64,000 bases of DNA from Actinomycetes bacterium (GTDB lineage Bacteria; Actinomycetota; Actinomycetes; S36-B12), in assembly GCA_024639145.1 (NCBI GenBank), contig JAHEIZ010000090.1, forward strand, positions 1-64,000, written 5' to 3'. The notes beneath the pieces are model-generated. The model did not search any database. It saw nothing but the letters and a program-made list of their open reading frames with translations, and was not told the origin of the DNA. A program made the translations under genes and the position numbers. Shown here one piece after another: positions 43,861 to 52,068 of the stretch. Positions within the stretch are counted from its first letter, which is position 1; each line of letters starts with the position of its first letter.

Positions 43861-45006
43861 ATGTACGCGCACAAGTTCAAGAGCGAACTGGTTGTGATCA
43901 CTCGTCGCGGTGAACTGCGCATTGCCAAAGTCGCGGCCGACTTCAGTGCTGTAGGGGAGAGCGTGCGCCGCTGGATTGAGCAAACCGGCCTCGAGGTCGA
44001 GATCCGGAACGATTAGGCAATGTCGGAGCGGGCCGAGTGCGTGCAGTTGCTCCGTCGGTGGCGCCGGCTGGAGTTGGCGAACGAGATCCTGCTCCGCGCC
44101 GCACTTCGCGTCTTCGACGACGCCAAAATTTTGCACCAGTTGGTCCGAGACCTGGTCACAGAGGGAGGCCCGATGCGCTTAGCCCGCGAGGTGCTCACCT
44201 GCTCGTTCCAAGAATACCAAGCCTCGTGAAGGGACCCATTCTTGATGCAGGACAGCGAGGACGCCTACGTGATCAACTCTTACGCCGATGCACCCGGTGA
44301 CGCTATGGAGTACGGCGGCCAGTTACTTACTGACGAGCTAGTTTGGGCCGTCAGCGATGTCGGACATCGACCTGCGTGGCGACTGCGTACGCCGGTGAAT
44401 CTTTGGGCTGCCACCGTGTGGAATTGAAGCTTGGCCAATAGACCCGGGCAGCCATGCACGACGACCAGGATCAGCCCGACCTTTTGGGCGGCGGAACAGA
44501 ACCACAAGTGGGGCACGGATATTTCCCAGTACCTGACGACTTAGGAGGGGGAGGTCTACTGCTGCGCGATCAAAGACTCATCGGCCTACCGGATCTCCGG
44601 CTAAGCGATCTCGGATCGGATGACCGCGGAGCTTGCCGTGAACCAACCTCCGGCCGCGATCGCCCGAAGCCAGCCCGACGGCCTCCACATCGTCTATTCG
44701 GACCCTGGGACCCAGTTTCCTGCCCGAAAACTCCGAGGCAGTCGTGAAGAGCGGCAGGCTGCCGGGTTCGATGGTTGGCGTCGCGTCCGCCGGGAACAAC
44801 GCGGCCATGAAGCGCTTCCGTGGCTGTTTCCATGCAACGTCTTGAACTCGCATAAGTTGCGAACCGCGAAGAGTTGTAACAAGCGATCGATTCAATGAAT
44901 CGAGGAAAACGATAATCGTCGATGACGCCCTCGCGGCCTCGGCCGACTAACGTCCGTCGAGTCCGAGCCGACCTTCACTGATCGGGTCGCTCGGGCATCC
45001 ACTTGA
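43861..45006 (+). pseudogene. Decayed IS3-family transposase (OrfA-OrfB fossil)
   Basis: Successive fragments in different frames match an IS3 transposase in order. An OrfA HTH lies at 43861-44016 (MYAHKFKSELVVITRRGE). A helix with LELANEILLRAA and then VRDLVTEGGPMRLAREVL lies at 44020-44229. LTDELVW...WRLR is near 44320-44390. In the DDE region are TAELAV...VYSDPGTQFPARK (about 44620-44730, normally HSDRGSQFRSRK) and SAGNNAAMKRF (about 44785-44815, normally GDNAAMESF). The C-terminus is GLGRLTSVESE (about 44930-44970). Several frameshifts, stops and substitutions show that it is long dead. It marks the border between the conjugative element and the oxidation cluster. Confidence 0.72.
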
Positions 45007-45371
45007 ATGAAGCAACTAGCCTCGATGGCATCCACCGCAATTCCAAGGATTGCTATTTAGCCCCCCTTCGGCAAGACGTGCGTCGGGTGGCGTCCATGGA
45101 GTGACTATGCCACATGTAGATTGAGATCAAGATTCCCTCGTAATCAGTCCCTTACAACTACTGATAGGCCAAGGATGTGTGCAGAGCAATGTCGGCGTGC
45201 GTGGGGCAGACTATTGAGTAATGGGAGTGTTGTTCGCGCGCTGAGAAGTTCTGGGAACTCCTCCCCTCCAATTGGGACACCGGATCGAGTTGTGAAGTAT
45301 CTCGTATAAGACCGGAACAATCGAAGGCACCAGCGGCAATCGGTTTGCCGCTCGAGCGCGAGGATCACCGG
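45007..45371. other. Intergenic region after the IS3 fossil
   Basis: About 365 bp without a credible gene. It follows the decayed transposase and ends at the stop of the minus-strand dehydrogenase. No clear terminal inverted repeat of the old IS could be picked out, and no promoter-like motif of the a-g type is present. Confidence 0.4.
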
Positions 45372-46157
45372 CTATTCCGTGAGCAACGGAATCGCAGCTG
45401 CTGCCTGCTCCGGTCCCATCGCGGAATACCCACCATCTGCGGCCCAGTCCGCGCCGGTCACCACGGAAGCTTGATCGCTGGCGAGAAAGGCAATTACCCT
45501 GGCTACCTCTGCGGGATCGCCAACGCGCTTCGTGAGATGGAAAGGTGCCGCAACTCGATCAGTCTTCACCCGATCGCCACTTGTGAGTGAATCCATGATT
45601 GCCGACCAGGTCCAGCCCGGCGACACGGAGTTCACACGAATCCCGTCCTCGGCGTAGTCCATCGCCATGCTGCGCGTCAGCTGCACGATCGCGGCCTTGC
45701 TCACCGGATACGTCCATCGCCCTGTCTGCGCCACCTTCGACGATATTGACGAGAGATTGACAATCGCACCGCCACCGCGCGTGCGCATGACTGGACGGAC
45801 CACCTTTCCCAGCAGGGCCATGGAGACGAGGTTGATGTTCAACGTCGAGAGCCACTGGTCTCTCGTACTATCGGCACCGTCATCGGCATAGGAGCAGGCA
45901 AGGTTAACCAGGATGTCGACACCCCCGAAGGCGGACGTCGTCGCCGTGACGATGTCGGCAATTTGCGCATCGTCAGTGATGTCCACCTGGCGAAAAGTTG
46001 CCAACGCCTCGTGCCCGGCTACCGCCTCGGCACCACCGGCATTATCGATGTCGGCCACCATGACCCGGGCGCCCTCACCCACGAGGGCCGAGACGACCGA
46101 CCGACCGAAGAGCGTTGCTCCGCCCGTGACTATGGCGACCTTATTGTCCAGCAGCAT
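45372..46157 (-). CDS. Short-chain dehydrogenase/reductase (SDR), 261 aa
   Basis: A classical SDR with a Rossmann fold. The cofactor motif is VTGGATLFGRSV (TGxxxGxG variant), the acidic residue after beta-2 in VMVADIDN suggests NAD(H), and the active site has NLSSIS (Ser) and YPVSKAA (Tyr-x-x-x-Lys). The usual NNAG is replaced by NLACSY. The family signature VRVNSVSPGW is present. A start at 46157 gives the normal SDR N-terminus (LLDNKVAIVTGG); an in-frame start at 46223 is less likely. It is divergent from the AraC regulator. In indole-oxidation clusters an SDR acts on the hydroxylated or diol product of the monooxygenase; a similar role is inferred. Confidence 0.85.
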   Translation of the reverse strand: MLLDNKVAIVTGGATLFGRSVVSALVGEGARVMVADIDNAGGAEAVAGHEALATFRQVDITDDAQIADIVTATTSAFGGVDILVNLACSYADDGADSTRDQWLSTLNINLVSMALLGKVVRPVMRTRGGGAIVNLSSISSKVAQTGRWTYPVSKAAIVQLTRSMAMDYAEDGIRVNSVSPGWTWSAIMDSLTSGDRVKTDRVAAPFHLTKRVGDPAEVARVIAFLASDQASVVTGADWAADGGYSAMGPEQAAAAIPLLTE

Positions 46158-46348
46158 GACCCACCCGTTCTCGTGGAATCTCGGAGACCCTGACGGCCTT
46201 CCTGGATCGATGAGCATAGGCACGGGAATGCCGCTGAGTTATCCGGAAAACGCAGGCAATGTCCCCCCGCTGCAGTGACCACAGATGAAATCCCTTGACA
46301 GGCCTCGCGGACGCCCTGACCATGAGACATCTGTCCGCAGGAGGTGAG

Positions 46349-47338
46349 ATGACCGAGGTAACTGATTCACCAGGTGAGGTACTGCGCGATCACAACCTCT
46401 TCCGCACGACGAGCCTCGAAGAGGCTCGTGATCAGGTCGCCAGGGTCTTCTGCCCGCATCGCCTGGAGACCACGTCCGGCTCGGGAACCGTCAACACGGT
46501 GCACAACCGTATTAGCCTGGGGACACTATCTATTAACTATCTCGACTACGGCGCCGAGGTGGCAATCAGGCCGGGAGCGCTGAACTCGTTTTTCCTCGTG
46601 CAGATGCCGCTCTCGGGCGGGTCCGAGGTTACCTGCGGCAAGGCAACGGTGACTTCGACTCCGCATCTGGCGAGCGTGCCATCGCCCACCGATGACCTGT
46701 CGATGGTCTGGCATGACGATTCCCCGCACCTGTTGGTCTATGTGTCGCGCACGACCGCGGAGGCCCGACTGCGCGAACTCCTCGGACACGAACTCATCGC
46801 TCCGCTGAGATTCAACCTCGGAATGGATCTGACGACCCCGGAGGCGATCAGTTGGCGTCGGCTGTTGGATCTCGCCGTGAGTGACGGCGAAGCGGGTGGT
46901 CTGATCCTGCAGACTGTGGTGCGCGATCAGCTCGAGGATGTTATCCTCACTGGTTTGCTGATGACACATCAGCACAACTACTCCGAGCCGCTGGCTCGGA
47001 ACTACCGCCCGGTAGCGCCGCGGGTGATTCGTGATGCGGTCGCACTCTTTGATGCCAATCCCGAGCGCACTCCGACGATGACCGAACTAGCGCGCGCAGC
47101 TGGAGTTAGCATTCGCTCGCTGCAGGTGGGCTTTCAGCAGTACATGGGAATGAGTCCCACGGAGTATCTGCGCGACGTACGGCTGCAACGAGTGCACGAG
47201 GAACTTCTAAGCACCGAGTCGGAGAATCGTTCGGTGGCGGAAATCGCCTACAGATGGGGGTTCAATCATTTGGGCCGCTTTGCCCAGATGTACCGCAAGC
47301 GCTTCGGAGAGCTTCCCTCGCGGACACATCGGCGCTGA
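46349..47338 (+). CDS. AraC/XylS-family regulator, 329 aa
   Basis: Residues about 25-200 form the AraC ligand-binding domain of the AraC_binding_2 type (NSFFLVQMPLSGGSEVTCGK, HDDSPHLLVYVSR). Residues about 225-325 carry the two-HTH AraC DNA-binding domain (MTELARAAGVSIRSLQVGF and VAEIAYRWGFNHLGRFAQMY). The start at 46349 is favoured by AGGAGG 5 nt upstream; a start at 46322 is also possible. It lies between the divergent dehydrogenase and the convergent StyA2B gene, so it is the likely activator of this oxidation cluster, responding to the aromatic substrate. Confidence 0.9.
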   Translation: MTEVTDSPGEVLRDHNLFRTTSLEEARDQVARVFCPHRLETTSGSGTVNTVHNRISLGTLSINYLDYGAEVAIRPGALNSFFLVQMPLSGGSEVTCGKATVTSTPHLASVPSPTDDLSMVWHDDSPHLLVYVSRTTAEARLRELLGHELIAPLRFNLGMDLTTPEAISWRRLLDLAVSDGEAGGLILQTVVRDQLEDVILTGLLMTHQHNYSEPLARNYRPVAPRVIRDAVALFDANPERTPTMTELARAAGVSIRSLQVGFQQYMGMSPTEYLRDVRLQRVHEELLSTESENRSVAEIAYRWGFNHLGRFAQMYRKRFGELPSRTHRR

Positions 47339-47357
47339 ACTGGCGCGGAAGGCAGGA

Positions 47358-49079
47358 TCAGACGTCCGGATGCAACGTGGCCACGTGATACCTGCCCGAA
47401 TGGAAGACCAGGGGCTCGCCACCGGCACTGTCATATGCTTCCACCTCACCGATGATGATCAGGTGGTCACCTGCCTCGTAAGTGCTGACTGTCCGACATT
47501 CGAAGCGTGCCAGGGCACCGACAATCAAGGGGACTTCGTGCCGTCCGGGCTCAATATCCACTCCAGCGAACTTGTCCGGCGCAGGCGTGGCGAACTGACG
47601 CGAGAGGTCATGCTGATCACGCGCCAGGACATTGATTGAGAAATACGCAGCGGCCTTGAACAGGTCGGTACTCGGCGAGGTCTTGCCCGGGCACCACAGT
47701 ACTAGTGGCGGATCCAGGGATACTGAAGTGAAGGAATTCGCTGTCATGCCGATCCGTGCACCGCCCACGCCCGTGGCGGTAATCACAGTTACACCCGTAG
47801 CGTACTGACTGAAAGCGGACCGGAGATCACGCGCATCGAAGACGCTCGCATCCTCGCGACGCATGGCATGGATGAATGACTCTGCCTCCCGCGAATCGAA
47901 CCACCATGGGTAATACGAGCGCGGGTCGTCGAAGCCATTGGCCAGCGCCCGAGCCAGGCTCGGAACCTGGCCCGCTGCAGCCATCAGGGATCCCGCGGAC
48001 TCCGGCGGCGTGGACAGGAGGGAATTCGTCCATCCCACAGCCCACTGGCTCCAGCCTCGCCAGTAGCGATCGAAGGTTGCCTGCATCCAGTGGACATCGA
48101 AGTCGCGCTCACCTTGATCGAGAATGGATTTGAGATAGAAGTCGGCGAACTTTGCTGCGTTATTGGAGCCCTGACCGGTGATCGGATCATTGAGGATGAT
48201 CGCGTCGCCCATCCCCAGCACCCGGGCACCAGAGGGAAGCACTCCGATCGGCTTTCGAACCGTGGGTGAGAATCGTGCGCGCAGCACACCACCGTCATCG
48301 GTCAGCTGCACATCAGCACACCGCACGAATTCGTGCGGAAAATGCTCGCGAAGGATGTGCAGTGAGGTGGACAAGTGCTCCGCGGGGGTCGCGGCCTGCT
48401 CCCAGCAGTCCATGGGACCGCCGGGCACGCCCTCGAACACCATGATGTCGCACGGTCCGGTCAGGGTCAGGGCCGGAAAGACGAAGTACTCGCCCACTCC
48501 GGGAAGCACGTTGAACCGCACCGGAGCACCTGAAGGGTCAGGGGTCATGCCAGTGACATAGGTTAGGGCGAGCGCACGCATCGGACGGTCGAAGGGAGAC
48601 TTCGCAGCATCCCGCGCGAACAAAGTCCCGAGCTCACCCTTGCCGGTGGAAACGATGACCAGCTCATGCTGCCGGGTCAGGGATTCGAGAAGCCCGACGG
48701 TAGCTCTGTCGTGCACGAAGGTGCCACCGCCGGCGATGAATTCTTCGATCCAAGTCGAGCACTTCACTCGCTGATCTACCGACTGCGCATATTCATCGAG
48801 TGCGCCCGACCACGAAATTAGGTCGGCGCCATCCGAGCCCAGGACTCGATACGCAATGCCCTCGATCCTCGGCGCCTGTGCTTCCCACAGATTCAGGCCC
48901 AGTGCGCGCTCGGTTTGCAGTGCACTGTCGAACATGCACTGACTACTCATCACCGGACCTGAACGGATGTCGTCTGGAGTCCGGTCCGAAACCAGCGTCA
49001 TTTCGTATCCATGCCGGAGAAGTCCGAGGGCCAACTGGCCCCCGGACTGCCCCGCTCCGACAACGGCGATTTTTCGCAT
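47358..49079 (-). CDS. styA2B: StyA2B: styrene/indole monooxygenase fused to its flavin reductase, 573 aa
   Basis: The N-terminal about 405 residues are a StyA-type FAD-dependent epoxidase. The dinucleotide motif is VVGAGQSGGQLALGLL, the central block is YVTGMTPDPSGAP...EYFVFPALTLTG, and GDAIILNDPITGQGSNNAAK lines the flavin site. The C-terminal about 160 residues (from ASVFDARDLRSAFSQYATG) are a StyB/HpaC-like flavin reductase that supplies reduced FAD. This single-chain fusion is known from Rhodococcus opacus 1CP, where StyA2B works with a separate StyA1. The start at 49079 (MRKIAVVG) fits the family; an upstream in-frame extension overlaps the StyA1 gene and lacks family sequence. It is 52 bp downstream of StyA1. 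Confidence 0.9.
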   Translation of the reverse strand: MRKIAVVGAGQSGGQLALGLLRHGYEMTLVSDRTPDDIRSGPVMSSQCMFDSALQTERALGLNLWEAQAPRIEGIAYRVLGSDGADLISWSGALDEYAQSVDQRVKCSTWIEEFIAGGGTFVHDRATVGLLESLTRQHELVIVSTGKGELGTLFARDAAKSPFDRPMRALALTYVTGMTPDPSGAPVRFNVLPGVGEYFVFPALTLTGPCDIMVFEGVPGGPMDCWEQAATPAEHLSTSLHILREHFPHEFVRCADVQLTDDGGVLRARFSPTVRKPIGVLPSGARVLGMGDAIILNDPITGQGSNNAAKFADFYLKSILDQGERDFDVHWMQATFDRYWRGWSQWAVGWTNSLLSTPPESAGSLMAAAGQVPSLARALANGFDDPRSYYPWWFDSREAESFIHAMRREDASVFDARDLRSAFSQYATGVTVITATGVGGARIGMTANSFTSVSLDPPLVLWCPGKTSPSTDLFKAAAYFSINVLARDQHDLSRQFATPAPDKFAGVDIEPGRHEVPLIVGALARFECRTVSTYEAGDHLIIIGEVEAYDSAGGEPLVFHSGRYHVATLHPDV

Positions 49080-49131
49080 GCGTTCACGTACCTCGATTGA
49101 TATCGCTCTAACAGGAGATGGTGCGATTGGC

Positions 49132-50355
49132 TTAGGCGAAGCTGGCGATGTACTGCTCGGACTTCGCCGGATCCATGAACCAATCGAAGTAGTCCCTCGG
49201 GTCATTGAATCCATTGACGAATCGGTGGGCCACTTGTGGGATCTGCGTCGCCGCTCCGAGGGCGTTCAGCACGAACGGGGGCGGCGGAGCCAGCAGCGCA
49301 TTGGTCCAGGTGGCGACCCACTGGGCAATATCCCAGTACTTCTCGAAAGTCGCCTCCATGAACTCGCGATCGTACGGGCGACTGCCGTGCTCGATGATCG
49401 CATCCAGGTAGATTTGCGCACACTTGCTCGCATTGTTCGAGCCCTGACCGGTGATCGGATCATTGAGAACCACGACATCAGCCAGTCCGAGGACGAGGGC
49501 ACCATCGGGAAGAACCGCAATCGGCTTGCGGATCGTGGGCGCAAAGCGTCCCGCGAGCACTCCGTTGTCATCGGTGAGCTCGACATTCGCGCAGCGCGAG
49601 GCTTCCCATGGAAGGTAGGTCTCCAGGATCCACTTCGATTTGGCCAGGTGCTCGGCGGGAGTGGTCACATCGTCCCAACAGTCCATCGGACCGCCGGGGA
49701 TTCCCTCGAACACCATAATCTCGCACGGTCCTGCCGTCGTAAGTGCTGGAAAGACGAAGTATTCGCCCACTGCGGGAATCAAGTTGAAGCACACCGCCGA
49801 GTGCTCGGGACGCGGCGTCATTCCCGTGACGTATGTCAACGCGAGAGCGCGCTGCGGAGCGTCATACACCGACCGCTCCGCATCGCGTTCGAACATGCCC
49901 GCAACCTCGCCCTTGCCAGCGGCGATAATGACCAGCTCGGCATCCTTCGCATACTGTCCAAGATCCGAGACCGACGCATCATGAAATTCGAGCGTCCCCC
50001 CGCGTCGCTCAAACTCGTCCATCCAGCGCGGCATCTTCACTCGCTGGTCAACTGCCTGTGCCGGTGCATCAAGTCGAGCACTGAACTCGATGGCCCTGCC
50101 ACCCTCGCCGTCGGGTACCGCGAACGCGATGCCCTGAACCGGCGGGCACGTGTCGTCCCAGAGGTTAAGTTTCTCGTCGCGCTCAAAGGAACGTGCCAAA
50201 TCGAACATGCATTGGCTCGACATGACTTTCCCGACACGCAGTGACTCCCGGCTCCGGTTGGAGACGATCCTTACGTCGTATCCACGGCCCAGTAGCCCTA
50301 TGCCCAACTGCAGCCCGGCTTGGCCGGCGCCGACGATGGTGATCTTGCGGCCCAT
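49132..50355 (-). CDS. styA1: StyA1: FAD-dependent styrene/indole monooxygenase, 407 aa
   Basis: A single-component-length StyA epoxidase: FAD-binding ITIVGAGQAGLQLGIGLL at the N-terminus, YVTGMTPRPEHSAV and EYFVFPALTTAGP in the middle, and DVVVLNDPITGQGSNNASK for the second flavin contact. It has no reductase domain, so it must take FADH2 from the fused reductase of StyA2B just downstream. The ATG at 50355 is preferred (GGAG 6 nt upstream) over that at 50367. StyA1/StyA2B pairs epoxidise styrene and oxidise indole toward indigo-forming products. The AraC and SDR neighbours resemble indole-oxidation (iif-type) clusters, so indole is a good candidate substrate. Confidence 0.9.
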   Translation of the reverse strand: MGRKITIVGAGQAGLQLGIGLLGRGYDVRIVSNRSRESLRVGKVMSSQCMFDLARSFERDEKLNLWDDTCPPVQGIAFAVPDGEGGRAIEFSARLDAPAQAVDQRVKMPRWMDEFERRGGTLEFHDASVSDLGQYAKDAELVIIAAGKGEVAGMFERDAERSVYDAPQRALALTYVTGMTPRPEHSAVCFNLIPAVGEYFVFPALTTAGPCEIMVFEGIPGGPMDCWDDVTTPAEHLAKSKWILETYLPWEASRCANVELTDDNGVLAGRFAPTIRKPIAVLPDGALVLGLADVVVLNDPITGQGSNNASKCAQIYLDAIIEHGSRPYDREFMEATFEKYWDIAQWVATWTNALLAPPPPFVLNALGAATQIPQVAHRFVNGFNDPRDYFDWFMDPAKSEQYIASFA

Positions 50356-51478
50356 CAGCACTCCCATCCCATGCTGCGGGCAACAGTTGCCAGCAGTGCG
50401 CTGACTCTAAGAACGCCTCCGTCCGATGACTAGCCGCGTTACGCAGCGGGTCACCGCATTGCGCAATTGGAATTCCATAGGCGCACGTTGTCCCAATGTG
50501 AGATCGGACGAGTCCGACTCTGCAGGACTACCGGTGCCTGCCCAAAGCCGCAGGCATTGCCAGCTGATTCAGTTGCAGAAGCTGTCTACTCCCATGTCGG
50601 AAGTAGTTCCAAGCTAAGTAGGGCGCGCAGTCATAGTGTGGCCAGGGAAGTGCAGCGCTTCGAACCTGCCAAGATTACTGGCCACAAGGTGGCGAGACGG
50701 CCGGGTGGTTCGGCTCGCGCCGAGTCAGATGCATGTCAAGGAGTCTCTCTCTGTACGGCATTGCCGTAAAGTCGGGTGGCTCGGTCGAGCTGCCGCATGA
50801 GGTCCGTCCACAACGAAAGCGGCAGACCGCGGTCGATCGCCGTACCGCCCAACTGCGCGAGGCTAGACGCCGGCAGGGCCTGCCCAGGCACGCGTTGGTG
50901 CGCCCTCCGTCACCTTGGGGCCACCGCGGGTTGGTTATTGACGACATCACATAGTCGTCCGTCCGCCAAGCTAGTGATCACCTTCGTGGTGCATACCGGG
51001 GAGGGTTTGAATTTAGAGTGCAGCAAGGCAATCTCGGTGAATGCGTGCTCGCGTCACGCCTTCAAGTTCTGAGACGGTGCCTATGTGGCGGGGAAGTGCT
51101 CCGCAACCGCCTCCACCTGTGCGGTGATGCGCGCCATGTAATCGACTTGAGATTGGTGTGACTGCGCAGTCATGCTCCGCCCCTGTCGAAATCGACTCCA
51201 TCAAATTGCGCAGGTCATCCGAGTTCGCGGCGCCAGCAATCTGGCAGCAGTTCGGGTAGTCGCAGCCGCATGAGAAGCGCGTCCACGAGTTACGTCGACG
51301 ACATCACCCGTTGAAAGTCCGGTTCTTCTCGTCATGCACGGATACGATTGCCGACCTCGAGCCGTCCAAGCTTGGAGCGAAGAGCCCAAGCCGCAAATTG
51401 CGGCTTCATGGGCCGGAGTTGGAAAAGTGACTATTCTTGTAAGCGGACGATCACAAACCATTGCGCAAGTATTTGAAG
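50356..51478. other. Gene-poor interval between styA1 and the A+T-rich region
   Basis: Apart from the candidate operator near 50436, no gene with family features is seen. Short open frames on both strands (for example 50733-50954) are basic, Arg-rich and without ribosome sites. A frame of about 78 codons ending at 51492 (containing ASWAGVGKVTILVSG) reads somewhat like protein and may be the tail of a broken gene; its start is lost at an upstream stop. Confidence 0.35.
50436..50465 (-). promoter_or_regulatory. Direct-repeat candidate AraC operator upstream of styA1
   Basis: GCGTTACGCA (50436-50445) and GCATTGCGCA (50456-50465) agree at 8 of 10 positions. Their starts are 20 bp apart, two helical turns, about 80-110 bp before the styA1 start. 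AraC-type activators usually bind two direct half-sites with about 21-bp phasing upstream of the -35 region. No copy was seen between the dehydrogenase and araC genes. Confidence 0.45.
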
Positions 51479-51778
51479 GTGTCAGAAGAACCGCTTATCC
51501 CTCAGTATGAAGATCGTGTCTCCATTGCACTGAATGGACTGCGTGTTCACGTGCTGCGAGGGGTGGATCATGAATGGATCAGTTTGCCAGTGATTATGGC
51601 CTTGGAATTGGCACGGCTGCCTCAGGGTGAACAAGCAATATTCGTGCTCAACCATGCTTCGGTGGACACTGGGGTATTGGATGTTGCAGTTATCGATCTA
51701 CGTCTGCATCTGGCGCTAGCACACGCCAGAAATAATGCTCAGGGTTCAGAGTGGGCAGAAATTATGTCGGTCTTTTGA
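51479..51778 (+). CDS. Hypothetical protein, 99 aa
   Basis: GTG at 51479 (or TTG at 51461, six residues longer) opens a frame with protein-like composition: DRVSIALNGLRVHVLRGVDH, then ALELARLPQGEQAIFVLNH. No membrane segment or known motif. The ribosome site is poor. Base composition is visibly lower in G+C than the conjugative element. It could be a fragment of a larger lost gene. Low confidence. Confidence 0.35.
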   Translation: MSEEPLIPQYEDRVSIALNGLRVHVLRGVDHEWISLPVIMALELARLPQGEQAIFVLNHASVDTGVLDVAVIDLRLHLALAHARNNAQGSEWAEIMSVF

Positions 51779-52068
51779 CAATGGACGATTTGCCCAAATG
51801 AGATTTCGGCAAAACATCGACTTTGTCGCGGATTTTCAGAATGCTAAGACCAAGAAGTTGTCGAAGTCGATCTTCTCAATCGAGGTATGGCTACTGCAGA
51901 TTCCGAGGAAATCTCCCACAGAGTTACTGCACCCCAATCCAGTCACTCTCGATAGGCAGAGGTGTATTGAGCTAGGAAAATATTGGAATAGGCGATGTGC
52001 TTCTGATAAGGCGGCAGATCTCATCAAGAGCCAACCGGCCGGTCAGCGCATGCGGGAATGATTTGAAT

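Noticed and set aside
48967-50244. 425-codon plus-strand frame opposite styA1/styA2B
   Set aside because: It is antisense to two genes with clear family motifs and has no recognisable domain; long antisense frames are expected in high-GC DNA.
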